In this document: piece by piece, positions 48,057 through 56,070 of the stretch
How the letters are laid out: every line of letters begins with the position of its first letter
Position numbering within the stretch: position 1 is the first letter of the stretch
NCBI GenBank assembly: GCA_945860725.1
Contig: CAMAQZ010000003.1
Coordinates: forward strand, 1 to 64,000
DNA: 64,000 bases
Source: Klebsiella pneumoniae
GTDB taxonomy: Bacteria > Pseudomonadota > Gammaproteobacteria > Steroidobacterales > Steroidobacteraceae
Direction of reading: 5' to 3'
The notes under the pieces: model-generated
Told to the model about the DNA's origin: nothing
What the model saw: only the letters and a program-made list of their open reading frames with translations
Databases searched by the model: none
Position numbers and translations under genes: made by a program

Positions 48057-48132
48057 GCTCCTTTCGTCTAGAGGCCCAGGACATAGCCCTCTCAAGGCTG
48101 TAACACGGGTTCGAATCCCGTAAGGAGCGCCA
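48057..48132 (+). tRNA. tRNA-Glu (anticodon CUC)
   Basis: 76-nt tRNA with acceptor GCTCCTT/AAGGAGC, discriminator G and encoded CCA. The anticodon stem TAGCC/GGCTG holds the loop CTCTCAA, giving anticodon CTC (48091-48093), which reads GAG. The T-loop TTCGAAT is standard. Bacteria can manage with tRNA-Glu(UUC) alone, so this is an additional isoacceptor suited to GAG-rich, high-GC coding. Confidence 0.95.
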
Positions 48133-48152
48133 CTCCCCCGAAGCGATCGGCC

Positions 48153-48824
48153 TCAAGCGCCCCCCGGCGGCGCGTCGGGCTGACGCTCCGGCACCGCTGC
48201 CGCGAAGGCCTCGAGCGCCAGGCAACGCGCCTCGATGGCTGCGATGCGCGGAAATCCGGCCGGATCTACCCCAAAACGCCGTGCCGCATAGCACTGCGGC
48301 ACCAAACACACATCAGCGAGCGTCGGGGCATCGCCTGCACAAAAGCCGGCGCCCAAGCCGGGGCTGGCCTGCGCCGACTCCTGCAACGACTGCTCAACCG
48401 CCGCCATGCCTGCACCCACCCAACGCTGCAGCCATACGGCGACGCGCTCGGGCGGCCATCCGCCTTCGTCCCGGAGGTACTCGGTGACCGACAGGTTCTG
48501 CAGCGGCTGGATGTCCGAGACGATCATCTGCGCGAGACCGCGAACCCTTGCCCGCTGGAACGTATCCGCAGGCAGCAGCGGGGTCGCCGGGAAGTGCTCT
48601 TCGAGCCACTCGAGGATGGCCATCGATTGGACGATCACTCGCCCCTCGACCACCAAGGTCGGCACTCTGCCGCCCGGATTCAATCTCAGATAGTCCGCGC
48701 GCCGTTGATCGCCCCCGTCGCGCAGCAGGTTGATGGCGACATACTCGTAGGGGATCGATTTCAGGCCGAGCGCGATGCGTACTCGATACGCAGCCGAACT
48801 GCGCCAATAACTGTAGAGCTTCAT
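48153..48824 (-). CDS. maiA: Maleylacetoacetate isomerase / zeta-class glutathione S-transferase
   Basis: 223-residue GST. The N-terminal thioredoxin-fold domain starts MKLYSYWRSSAAYRVRIAL, the zeta-class signature, followed by GRVPTLVVEG and the helical C-terminal domain with LADVCLVPQCYAARRFGVD. Zeta GSTs isomerise maleylacetoacetate in tyrosine breakdown. The active-site SSC of eukaryotic enzymes is SSA here, as in some bacterial members. No other tyrosine-degradation gene is near, so the substrate is not certain. Confidence 0.85.
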   Translation of the reverse strand: MKLYSYWRSSAAYRVRIALGLKSIPYEYVAINLLRDGGDQRRADYLRLNPGGRVPTLVVEGRVIVQSMAILEWLEEHFPATPLLPADTFQRARVRGLAQMIVSDIQPLQNLSVTEYLRDEGGWPPERVAVWLQRWVGAGMAAVEQSLQESAQASPGLGAGFCAGDAPTLADVCLVPQCYAARRFGVDPAGFPRIAAIEARCLALEAFAAAVPERQPDAPPGGA

Positions 48825-48949
48825 GGGGGGCTCCCGCGGGCGTGGGTGGACTCGGACGGACGCCGTGCTCTGCACGACGCGCGCCGCAATCTATCACCGA
48901 CGGTGCGGGGCGGCACCGCTGCGGACAGCGAAGCGATGGGCCTATCGGA

Positions 48950-49336
48950 TCAACTGGCGTTGAGCGGCGTCTTTTGGCTGTGGATGAGGAAACCCGCCAG
49001 CAGCATGATGTTGAGGACCAGCAGCACCCGAGTATCACCCGAGGGCGAACCGACCACGACGCCGGCCGCCAAGTAAGGGACGAAGGTCGCGAAGAATGCT
49101 TGCGGCACCCGCAGGGAGCCCCGCCCGTTCGCCCATCGCCGCCATGCCAGAACGAAGTTGAAGCAGCCCGCGAGATAGAGCAGCGCCGCGAGCAGGCTGC
49201 TCTCGACAGCGATCGGGGGCTTGCCCAACGCGATCATCAGACCGGTGAGGCCAGCAACGAACGCGCCCACGGTGAGGTAGGCTCTGAGCACCAGATCTTC
49301 CCAACGATCGAGGTTCCAAATGGCTTTGGTCGGCAT
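48950..49336 (-). CDS. Small membrane protein, unknown
   Basis: 128-residue protein with four hydrophobic segments (about 21-43, 49-67, 85-100, 106-121). I do not recognise a family. ATG 49336 has GGGAG 7 nt upstream. It lies downstream of tRNA-Lys on the same strand and upstream of maiA, with 125 bp between. Composition matches its neighbours. Confidence 0.7.
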   Translation of the reverse strand: MPTKAIWNLDRWEDLVLRAYLTVGAFVAGLTGLMIALGKPPIAVESSLLAALLYLAGCFNFVLAWRRWANGRGSLRVPQAFFATFVPYLAAGVVVGSPSGDTRVLLVLNIMLLAGFLIHSQKTPLNAS

Positions 49337-49534
49337 GACCACTCTCCCGTAAGATTAGGTTGCAGCCCGCATTCAGGGCCCTGTCTAGTGTTAATACGCA
49401 ACCCCGTAGCCAGACCGGACATGACACCTGCCCAACGCTCGCAAGCGATCCACTTGATCTGGTGGGTGTCGCAGGGGTTAGTGTCGCAGGGGCGGATCAG
49501 CCCCGCCGAGGCCGCCTTGGTGCAGCGAAGGGAT
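49337..49534. other. Gap between the membrane-protein gene and tRNA-Lys
   Basis: This 198-bp stretch holds a 12-bp direct repeat, GTGTCGCAGGGG, at 49466-49477 and 49481-49492. A short plus-strand frame from ATG 49421 runs into the tRNA and stops at 49573; it has no ribosome-binding site and is probably not a gene. No terminator was recognised. Confidence 0.5.
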
Positions 49535-49607
49535 TGGGTCCTGCGCGGCTCGAACGCGCGACCAACTGGTTAAAAGCCAGCTGCTCTACCGACTGAGCTA
49601 AGGACCC
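49535..49607 (-). tRNA. tRNA-Lys (anticodon UUU)
   Basis: 73 nt without CCA. Acceptor GGGTCCT/AGGACCC with discriminator A; the anticodon stem and loop CTGGCTTTTAACCAG give TTT. D-loop GCTCAGTCGGTAGAGC and T-loop TTCGAGC are standard. The CCA end is not encoded (the discriminator is followed by ATC), unlike the other two tRNAs here. It lies 20 bp downstream of queC, as in Pseudomonas. Confidence 0.95.
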
Positions 49608-49627
49608 CCAAGCCGACGGTGCAGATT

Positions 49628-50329
49628 CTACCCGATGCGCGTGCAGTAGAGGGTGGGGTCAGGGACACCCGCGGCAGCGAAACCCTCGCGCCGCAACCGG
49701 CACGACTCGCAGCGACCGCAGGCCGCCCCCACCGCATCGGCCTGATAGCAGGACACCGTCATGGCATAGTCCACACCGAGCGCGATACCGCTCTGGATGA
49801 TCTGCACCTTGGTCATCGCCACCAACGGCGCGAGTACCGTCACGGGCTGACCCTCGATACCGACGCGGGTGCCCAGCCGCGCCACTTCGTTGAAGGCTGA
49901 GACAAACGCCGGGCGACAGTCGGGGTAGCCCGAATAATCGACCGCATTGACGCCGACGAACACGGCTTCGGCCTCCAGCACCTCGGCCCACCCCAGCGCG
50001 AGCGCCAGCAAGAGCGTGTTGCGCGCCGGGACGTAGGTCGATGGGATGCCGGTCGATGGGATGCCGGTCGCAGGTGACTCGGGGACGGCGATATCCGGGT
50101 CGGTGAGCGCCGAACCGCCGATGCCCGCCAGGTCGACGCCCATCACGCGATGTTCCACCGCGCCGAGCGCCTGCGCGACCCGCGCGGCCGCAGCGAGCTC
50201 TGCTGAGTGGCGCTGCCCGTAATGCACCGACAAGGCATGACAGACCCAGCCCGCGCTGCGCGCTTGCGCGAGCACCGTGGCTGAATCGAGGCCACCGGAG
50301 AGCAGCACCACTGCACGTCGAGCGCTCAT
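49628..50329 (-). CDS. queC: QueC, 7-cyano-7-deazaguanine (preQ0) synthase
   Basis: 233-residue ATP-dependent enzyme that converts 7-carboxy-7-deazaguanine to preQ0. The PP-loop [15 protein letters not shown] and the zinc site CGRCESC (plus an upstream Cys in SCYQ) are present. ATG 50329 overlaps the queE stop (ATGA). Before the conserved [11 protein letters not shown] there is a duplicated [11 protein letters not shown], the product of a 15-bp tandem repeat. Confidence 0.96.
   Translation of the reverse strand: MSARRAVVLLSGGLDSATVLAQARSAGWVCHALSVHYGQRHSAELAAAARVAQALGAVEHRVMGVDLAGIGGSALTDPDIAVPESPATGIPSTGIPSTYVPARNTLLLALALGWAEVLEAEAVFVGVNAVDYSGYPDCRPAFVSAFNEVARLGTRVGIEGQPVTVLAPLVAMTKVQIIQSGIALGVDYAMTVSCYQADAVGAACGRCESCRLRREGFAAAGVPDPTLYCTRIG
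50036..50070 (-). repeat. 15-bp tandem duplication inside queC
   Basis: On the plus strand GGTCGATGGGATGCC occurs at 50036-50050 and 50051-50065, followed by five bases of a third copy. It keeps frame and adds five residues (GIPST) next to the conserved STYVPARN motif. Confidence 0.85.
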
Positions 50330-50979
50330 CGTCCCGGCTGGTCTCCCCAAAGATATTTATGCAGCTGCACCTGGAACCGGACCGGCAACCGGTCCTCGAG
50401 CACCCAATCGGCGAGATCACGGGCCGGAAGGTCGGCATGGCTCGGCGAGAACAACACCGTGCAACGCTCGGCGAGCCCCCGATCGCGCAGCTGCGCGCGG
50501 CTCCATTCGTAGTCCGCCCGGTCGACGATCACGAACTTCACGAGGTCGGTCGCGGCGAGTCCGCCCAGCTCTTCATATCGGTTGCGCGCCTCTTCGCCCG
50601 AACGGGGCGTCTTGACATCGACCACCTTCACGACGCGCGGATCGACCGCCGACAGCGACATCGCACCGCTGGTCTCGAGCGAGACCCGCCAGCCGCCATC
50701 GCAGAGCAAGGTGAGCAGCGCCGTCACTGCGGGCTGCGCAAGCGGTTCGCCGCCGGTCACACAGACATGGGTGACTTCGAGGTCGCGCACCCGCGCGACG
50801 ATGTCGTCCAATGACGACCACTGCCCGCCGTGGAAAGCGTAGGCCGTGTCGCAGTAGCCGCAACGCAACGGACAACCGGTGAGCCGCACGAACACCGTCG
50901 GGATGCCGACCGTATCCGCCTCGCCTTGCAGCGAACGAAAGATCTCGGTGATCTTGAGACGCGAGGCGGCTACGGCCAT
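50326..50979 (-). CDS. queE: QueE, 7-carboxy-7-deazaguanine synthase
   Basis: 217-residue radical SAM enzyme that forms the deazapurine ring of queuosine. The cluster motif is the standard CX3CX2C (CPLRCGYC), preceded by [26 protein letters not shown] is the SAM-binding region. It follows cpoB by 2 bp and overlaps queC, so the three are translated from one mRNA with tol-pal. Confidence 0.96.
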   Translation of the reverse strand: MAVAASRLKITEIFRSLQGEADTVGIPTVFVRLTGCPLRCGYCDTAYAFHGGQWSSLDDIVARVRDLEVTHVCVTGGEPLAQPAVTALLTLLCDGGWRVSLETSGAMSLSAVDPRVVKVVDVKTPRSGEEARNRYEELGGLAATDLVKFVIVDRADYEWSRAQLRDRGLAERCTVLFSPSHADLPARDLADWVLEDRLPVRFQVQLHKYLWGDQPGR

Positions 50980-50981
50980 GC

Positions 50982-51806
50982 TCAGGGCGCCGTCGTGAGC
51001 AGGGCGCGGGCTTGACGCGCCGGCTCGCCGTCCGGATAGCGCTCGAGCAGCACGCCCACGGTCGCCCGGGCGTCATCCTGACGGCCGAGACGCACTTCCG
51101 TCTGCGCTTTCTTGAGCAGCGCATCAGTCGCACGGCCTGCATCGAGCGTGCCGGTCGCGAGCGCACCGGCGAACGCATCGATCGCACGCGCCGGCTCGTT
51201 CTGCAACAGCAAGCTGCGGCCGAGCCAATACCGGGCGTTGGTCGCGAGCGCATGGTTCGGATAACGCGTGATCAGGTCCTCGAAACCGGCCGTCGCTCGC
51301 GGGTGGTCGGCAGCACGCAGCGCCTCGAAGGCGAGTTGGTAGCGTTGTACCGGGCCGAGAGTGTCCGGACCCGACGCCGCCGCAGCGGCTGCGACGGCTG
51401 TGGGCGCAGCGCCTGCGACGACTGTGGGCGCGGCCGCCGCGACGACGGACGCAGCGACGGCTGTGGGCGCGGCCGCCGCAACGACGGGCGCAGCGTCGAC
51501 CAACGCTGCGGCGGTCGCGGGCGACGACGGGGTATTGAGCTCGGCCAATCGCTTGCGCAGCGCGAGCTGCTCCTCGGCCTGCGCCTCGAGTTCACCGCGC
51601 AGCGCTCGCACTTGGGCGGCAAGTTCATCGAGCCGCGTGGAGAGTTCCGCCAGACCCTGCCCCTGTAGCACCGACTCCGTCTGCAGCACCCGGGCTTCCA
51701 ACGCGTCCAAGCGATCTCGCGTCGACTGTGCCGCGGCCATGGAGGGCAGCAGGAGCGCGATCGTCGCTAGCGCGATGCGCGCGGCACCGAATTCACTGCG
51801 CGACAT
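50982..51806 (-). CDS. cpoB: CpoB (YbgF), Tol-Pal-associated cell-division coordinator
   Basis: 274-residue periplasmic protein. A signal peptide (ALATIALLLPSMAAAQ) is followed by a coiled coil (about 28-90), an Ala/Val/Pro/Thr-rich linker (about 95-150) built of imperfect repeats, and three TPR units (about 155-270, YQLAFEALRAADHPRATAGFEDLI, quoted by its start YQLAFEAL). CpoB links peptidoglycan synthesis by PBP1B to Tol-mediated outer-membrane constriction. ATG 51806 overlaps the last four codons of pal. Confidence 0.93.
   Translation of the reverse strand: MSRSEFGAARIALATIALLLPSMAAAQSTRDRLDALEARVLQTESVLQGQGLAELSTRLDELAAQVRALRGELEAQAEEQLALRKRLAELNTPSSPATAAALVDAAPVVAAAAPTAVAASVVAAAAPTVVAGAAPTAVAAAAAASGPDTLGPVQRYQLAFEALRAADHPRATAGFEDLITRYPNHALATNARYWLGRSLLLQNEPARAIDAFAGALATGTLDAGRATDALLKKAQTEVRLGRQDDARATVGVLLERYPDGEPARQARALLTTAP
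51391..51473 (-). repeat. Imperfect repeats encoding the CpoB linker
   Basis: Plus-strand units close to GCGACGGCTGTGGGCGCGGC start at 51391, 51415 and 51454, one or two mismatches apart. They encode the alternating VVAAAAPTAVAA-type linker. Repeat-number change would lengthen or shorten the linker in frame. Confidence 0.7.
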
Positions 51807-52353
51807 AGACCAACTCGACCCTGCGGTTGAGCTTGAGTGAGGCCTCGTCGCTGCCCATCGCTGCGGGTTGCTCCTCGCCGTAGCTGACGGTCGCCAGACG
51901 AGTATCGGCGATGCCATTGAGACTGAAGGCACGACGCACGGCCTGCGCTCGACGCTCACCGAGACCGATGTTGTACTCGCGAGTGCCACGCTCGTCGGTA
52001 TGGCCTTCGAGCCGCAACCGAACCACGGTCCCGTTCGCCATGAACCGTGCATGCGCGGCGACGAGTTCGATCTCGGCAGGACCCAATGTGTCGCTGTCGT
52101 ACGAGAAATAGATCACGCGACGATCGACGAGTTCAGGCGGAAGGTTGACGACACCCTCGTTGGGCTCCGCAGCCATACCCGCTCCGACGACGCCATCGGC
52201 ATCGAGCGGTGTCGCGACCACGCCAGGCTCGCTCGTCGCGACGGGCGGCGTCATCGTCTCTGCGGCATCGGGTGCCTTCGCACGGTTCGAGGAACAGGCT
52301 GCAAGGGCGCAAAGCAGAAGCAAGGCAAGCGGCAAGCGGACGGCATTTCCCAT
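51793..52353 (-). CDS. pal: Pal, peptidoglycan-associated lipoprotein
   Basis: 186-residue outer-membrane lipoprotein. The lipobox LAAC gives lipidation at residue 20 (LLLLCALAACSSN). The OmpA-like domain has YFSYDSDTL, GHTDERGTREYNIGLGERRA and the terminal NRRVELVY. It binds peptidoglycan and TolB. The N-terminal linker after the cysteine is about 50 residues, Pro/Ala/Thr-rich. ATG 52353 follows tolB by 38 bp. Confidence 0.96.
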   Translation of the reverse strand: MGNAVRLPLALLLLCALAACSSNRAKAPDAAETMTPPVATSEPGVVATPLDADGVVGAGMAAEPNEGVVNLPPELVDRRVIYFSYDSDTLGPAEIELVAAHARFMANGTVVRLRLEGHTDERGTREYNIGLGERRAQAVRRAFSLNGIADTRLATVSYGEEQPAAMGSDEASLKLNRRVELVYVAQ

Positions 52354-52391
52354 GACGGGTCTCCCAAGAAGGACGGATCGGATGGACAAAA

Positions 52392-53690
52392 TTATGGCAC
52401 GGAAGGCGGGAGCGGTCCCCAGGATGGCTCGCGCGCATCGACACCTGGCGACTGCAGACGATAGCGGACGAGGCCATCGATCGTGACGGCCTCGAGTGTG
52501 CCGCTGCCGCCCGCGCGAGCGGCGTAGATCAGCGTACCCCCATCCGGCGAGAACGCGGGGGACTCATCCTGTGGGCCACGCGACAGCACCCGCCGCTCGC
52601 CGCCCGCCAGCGGCTGCACTGCGATGCGATAGCCGCCCTCATCGCGCACCACCAAGGCGAGCAGGCGGCCATCCGGGCTCAGCCGTGGGCGCGCTGCATA
52701 GGGCGTACCGAATGTAATCCGTTGCGCGCGCTCGCCGGCGCGCGCTGTGATGCGATAAACCTGCGGTCCGCCGGCGCGGTCCGATGTAAAGAAGATCGTG
52801 CGGCCGTCCGCCGACCACACGGGCTCGGTGTCGATGGCGGGATCGTCGGTCAACCGCTCGAGCGTGCCATCGCGTGGATCGAGCAGGTGGATATCCAGAT
52901 TACCGGTGGGCGAGGACAGCGTCAGCGCAAGACGAGTGCCGTCAGGCGACCAAGCAGGCGCCCCGTTCACCCCGGGGCGCATCGACACAGCGCGTCGCTC
53001 GGCGGTACGCAGGTCCTGGACATAGACCGCTGCACTGCGGGTCTCGAACGAGACATAGGCGAGCCAACGACCATCGGGTGACCAAGCCGGCGACATCAGC
53101 GGTCGGCGTGACTCGAGCACCACGCGCGGCAGCGCGCCGTCGGCGTCGGCCACCATGAGCCGGTAACGCCGCTGCGGCGGCAAGCCTTCCACGATCACGT
53201 AGGCGATGCGCGTCGCGAAAGCGCTGCGCTGACCGATGAGTCGAAAATAGATGCGATCAGAGATCCGATGAGCCGCTGGGCGGGTCACAGCCACCGGCGC
53301 GGACAGGGTCTCCTTCAACAGGGTCTGCCCAGTGAGCAGGTTCTGCAGTTCGAAGCCGATCACGAGCGCGAGCGCGCCGCCCGACGCCGCAGAGCTCGAG
53401 GGCGCCGCGCGGCCTGTGACGAGGTAGTCCGCTTCGTTGCGCGGGCGGATGACGAACCGACCGCTGCGACCCAAATCCGCAGCGACGATCTGCGCCAGCA
53501 CCGCAGCGTCACCTTCGAACGGCTGGACTGCGATGGGGATCGGGTCGGTGACGCCTGCGGTGATGTCCACCTGCAGTTGGGCGGCAACACGCGCAGGCCA
53601 TAGCGCGACCAGGATCGCCACCACAGACATTGCCATGACGGCACAGCGGGTGCGCACACCCTCCCCTTTGCCGGCAGATCGATTACGCAT
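52392..53690 (-). CDS. tolB: TolB, periplasmic beta-propeller of Tol-Pal
   Basis: 432-residue protein with a signal peptide (ALWPARVAAQ), an N-terminal TolB domain (PIPIAVQPFEGD) and a six-bladed propeller with repeated SPDGRWLAYVS, WSPDGTRLAL, WSADGRTIFFTSDRAGGPQVY, LSPDGRLLAL motifs. ATG 53690 lies inside the last codons of tolA (8-bp overlap). A start at a later ATG (MAMSVVAIL) would give a more typical signal peptide. Confidence 0.95.
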   Translation of the reverse strand: MRNRSAGKGEGVRTRCAVMAMSVVAILVALWPARVAAQLQVDITAGVTDPIPIAVQPFEGDAAVLAQIVAADLGRSGRFVIRPRNEADYLVTGRAAPSSSAASGGALALVIGFELQNLLTGQTLLKETLSAPVAVTRPAAHRISDRIYFRLIGQRSAFATRIAYVIVEGLPPQRRYRLMVADADGALPRVVLESRRPLMSPAWSPDGRWLAYVSFETRSAAVYVQDLRTAERRAVSMRPGVNGAPAWSPDGTRLALTLSSPTGNLDIHLLDPRDGTLERLTDDPAIDTEPVWSADGRTIFFTSDRAGGPQVYRITARAGERAQRITFGTPYAARPRLSPDGRLLALVVRDEGGYRIAVQPLAGGERRVLSRGPQDESPAFSPDGGTLIYAARAGGSGTLEAVTIDGLVRYRLQSPGVDAREPSWGPLPPSVP

Positions 53691-54465
53691 CGGGCTTGAA
53701 CCTCAGGATGATCTCGCGCTCGAAGAGCGCCGGGTCTGGCGGCGCAGGCAACGGCGAGGCGCGTCGGACCGCATCCTCGATCGACTGCCGCACGGCCTCA
53801 TCGCCGTTGCAGGCGCGCACCTCGACCGCCGAGACGACACCCCCGGGTGTCTGCATCACGGCCACCGTGCAATCGATGCCGCTGCGTACCGTGTCGGGAC
53901 GGATCCACGCGCGTTGCACACGACCGCGGATCGCGGCGCCCCACTGCGCTGCCATGCCGCTCGCACGCAGCGCCGCAAGCCGATCTCCCTCGACGAGTAC
54001 GACTTCCTCGGCGAGCGCTGTCTGTAGTTCACGCTCCGCCGCTTCCCGGGCGGCAGCATCGCGCGCCGCAGTGTCCGGTACGACCGCAGCGGGCCGGGGC
54101 TGGGCTTGCGCCGCCACGACGGGTTTTGGTGGCGTGCCGGCTGCGGGTCGGACGGCCACCGGCGCAGGCGATCGAGCCGTCACGGGCGCGGCGTTACGAT
54201 CCACTCGCGGTTCGGGCGCAGGCGCGTCCGGTGCAGATTCCGGCGAAGGTTCCCGCGAAGGTTCCGGTGCGGGCTTCGTGAGCGGCCGTGGTGCGCTCAA
54301 TCGTTGCAGCGACGCCAGCGTCGCCGCATCGACCACGATCGCCTCGAGCGCCGACACCGACTCGGTTGATGGCGTCATGCGGGTGAGCACCACACCACCG
54401 GCGAGCGCCACCAACAGAAGACCGTGCAGCCCGGTCGACAACATCCACGGCTGCCACTGCGGCAA
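53683..54465 (-). CDS. tolA: TolA-like energy transducer, shortened
   Basis: 260-residue protein in the tolA position. One N-terminal membrane segment (LHGLLLVALAGGVVL) is followed by a short Pro/Glu/Ala linker (PAPEPSREPSPESAPDAPAPEP) and a brief helix (DTAARDAAAREAAERELQTAL), then a TolA/TonB-like C-terminal domain (IRGRVQRAWIRPDT, VVSAVEVRACNGDEAVRQSIEDAV). E. coli TolA is 421 residues with a long Lys/Ala/Glu helix, which is largely missing here. The start is TTG 54465 or ATG 54444. Confidence 0.88.
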   Translation of the reverse strand: MPQWQPWMLSTGLHGLLLVALAGGVVLTRMTPSTESVSALEAIVVDAATLASLQRLSAPRPLTKPAPEPSREPSPESAPDAPAPEPRVDRNAAPVTARSPAPVAVRPAAGTPPKPVVAAQAQPRPAAVVPDTAARDAAAREAAERELQTALAEEVVLVEGDRLAALRASGMAAQWGAAIRGRVQRAWIRPDTVRSGIDCTVAVMQTPGGVVSAVEVRACNGDEAVRQSIEDAVRRASPLPAPPDPALFEREIILRFKPDA

Positions 54466-54488
54466 GGCGATGGCGCGGGACGAGCTGA

Positions 54489-54950
54489 TCAGAGCGGCGC
54501 CGCTCGCGCAGACGGTGGGGCTGCTGTCGGCTCGGTGATGAACCCGACACGCGCGGCGCCGGCTCGTTGCAGCAGGGTCATCGCCTCGACCACGCGCCCG
54601 TAGGACACGGCCCGATCACCTTTGACGAACACCGGGACACCCGGCGCGCGGCGCAGGAGCGCAGCGACCCGCGCCTCGAGAAGATCGTCAGCGAGCGCGG
54701 CCTCCGGCGTCGCACCTTGGTTGAGGAACAACCGTCCCTCGCGATCTATCGACAACACGATCGGGGGTCGCTCGCCAAGGTCGGCTGGATCGATCGCCTC
54801 GGCTGCCGCTTGCGGCAACTCGACCTTCACACCCTGCGTGAGCATGGGTGCCGTGACCATGAAGATGATGAGGAGCACCAGCATCACGTCGATGTACGGC
54901 ACGACGTTGATCTCGCTGATCGGCCGACGACGACGGCTCCCCGACGACAT
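54489..54950 (-). CDS. tolR: TolR, inner-membrane component of Tol-Pal
   Basis: 153-residue ExbD/TolR protein with the membrane segment INVVPYIDVMLVLLIIFMV carrying the essential aspartate (YIDV), and a periplasmic domain with PIVLSIDREGRLFLNQ and VFVKGDRAVSYGRVVEAM. ATG 54950 shares one base with the tolQ stop (TGATG). Confidence 0.95.
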   Translation of the reverse strand: MSSGSRRRRPISEINVVPYIDVMLVLLIIFMVTAPMLTQGVKVELPQAAAEAIDPADLGERPPIVLSIDREGRLFLNQGATPEAALADDLLEARVAALLRRAPGVPVFVKGDRAVSYGRVVEAMTLLQRAGAARVGFITEPTAAPPSARAAPL

Positions 54951-55639
54951 CAGCGGACCTCGACCGTCGCGCCGCGCGGGACGCTGCGTTGGAGGATGGT
55001 CGAGAACTCTTCGACGAATGCGTCGTATCGTGATTCGAGCCGCCAGACTTGATCGGCGAAACGGTTGTAGGCGACCACCGCCGGGATGGCGGCCAGCAGA
55101 CCCATCGCCGTGGCGATCAGGGCTTCGGCGATGCCCGGGGCGACCGTCGCAAGGGTCGCCTGTTGCACAGACCCGAGTCCCACGAACGCGTGCATGATGC
55201 CCCATACGGTACCGAACAGACCCACATAGGGACTGGTAGAGCCGACTGTGGCGAGCGCGGAGAGTTGATGCTCGAGGTGCTCGATCTCTTTGATTTGCTG
55301 CGCCTTCATGGCGCGTCGAGCGCCGTCGAGCATCTGCTCTGCGGTCTCCACCCCCTGCTGGCGCTGGCGTGCGAACTCGCGGAATCCGGCCTGGAACACC
55401 GCTTCGATGCCGTTGGCGTCACCCCGCGATTCGATACTGCGATATAGGGTGCCGAGATCGCCGCCCGACCAGAACTCGCGCTCGAAGCGTGCCAGGGTAT
55501 CGCGCGCGCGGCGCAGCACTGCACCCTTGCGGAACACGACGGCCCACGCATAGACGGAGGCAGCCAAGAGCAGCAGCATGACCAACTGCACGACGACCGT
55601 CGCTTCGAGAATCAGGCGCCACACGGAAAGATCGTTCAA
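54950..55639 (-). CDS. tolQ: TolQ, inner-membrane proton channel subunit
   Basis: 229-residue ExbB/TolQ protein with three membrane segments (about 12-33, 130-155, 165-190) and the conserved TVWGIMHAFVGLG and TAMGLLAAIPAVVAYNRF. I chose TTG 55639 ([11 protein letters not shown]): it overlaps the ybgC stop and has GGAG 8 nt upstream, giving the family length. The open frame extends further upstream inside ybgC. Confidence 0.94.
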   Translation of the reverse strand: MNDLSVWRLILEATVVVQLVMLLLLAASVYAWAVVFRKGAVLRRARDTLARFEREFWSGGDLGTLYRSIESRGDANGIEAVFQAGFREFARQRQQGVETAEQMLDGARRAMKAQQIKEIEHLEHQLSALATVGSTSPYVGLFGTVWGIMHAFVGLGSVQQATLATVAPGIAEALIATAMGLLAAIPAVVAYNRFADQVWRLESRYDAFVEEFSTILQRSVPRGATVEVR

Positions 55640-56070
55640 GGGATGTACTCCGCGATGCGGCGTGGACGCAAAGTCTTCGCGTCCACGCATACCACTCTGA
55701 TCTCGGCCTCCACCAGGAGTTCCCGCTGACCGGCACGGCCGTCCTCCGTCTCTCGGAACACACACTGGCGGAAGATCGCCGTGGTACGGGTGTCCGGACG
55801 CGGCTCGACGGTGACGGCCAAAAGATCATCGAGCCGAGCGGCGGCGCGATAGTCTATGGTCGCGCGCAGGACCATGAACTGCAGGCTCTTCTGCGCTGCG
55901 AGCTGCTGCTGCACGATGCCACGCGATCGCAGCCACTCGGTACGGGCACGCTCCAGGAAGCGCAGATAATTCGCGTAGTACACGACACCACCGGCGTCGG
56001 TATCTTCCCAATAGACGCGGGCCGCCCATGCGAACGGCCGCATCTCACCGCCGATGCTCACCGCGCTCAT
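55636..56070 (-). CDS. ybgC: YbgC, acyl-CoA thioesterase of the Tol-Pal cluster
   Basis: 144-residue hotdog-fold thioesterase. [29 protein letters not shown] (identified by its [14 protein letters not shown]) contains the catalytic aspartate. It is linked to phospholipid metabolism and forms the first gene of the tol block. ATG 56070 overlaps ruvB's stop by 4 bp. Confidence 0.96.
   Translation of the reverse strand: MSAVSIGGEMRPFAWAARVYWEDTDAGGVVYYANYLRFLERARTEWLRSRGIVQQQLAAQKSLQFMVLRATIDYRAAARLDDLLAVTVEPRPDTRTTAIFRQCVFRETEDGRAGQRELLVEAEIRVVCVDAKTLRPRRIAEYIP

Noticed and set aside
49421-49573. Short plus-strand frame starting MTPAQRSQAIHLIWW, upstream of and running into tRNA-Lys.
   Set aside because: No ribosome-binding site, it ends inside a tRNA gene on the other strand, and part of it is made by a 12-bp direct repeat.
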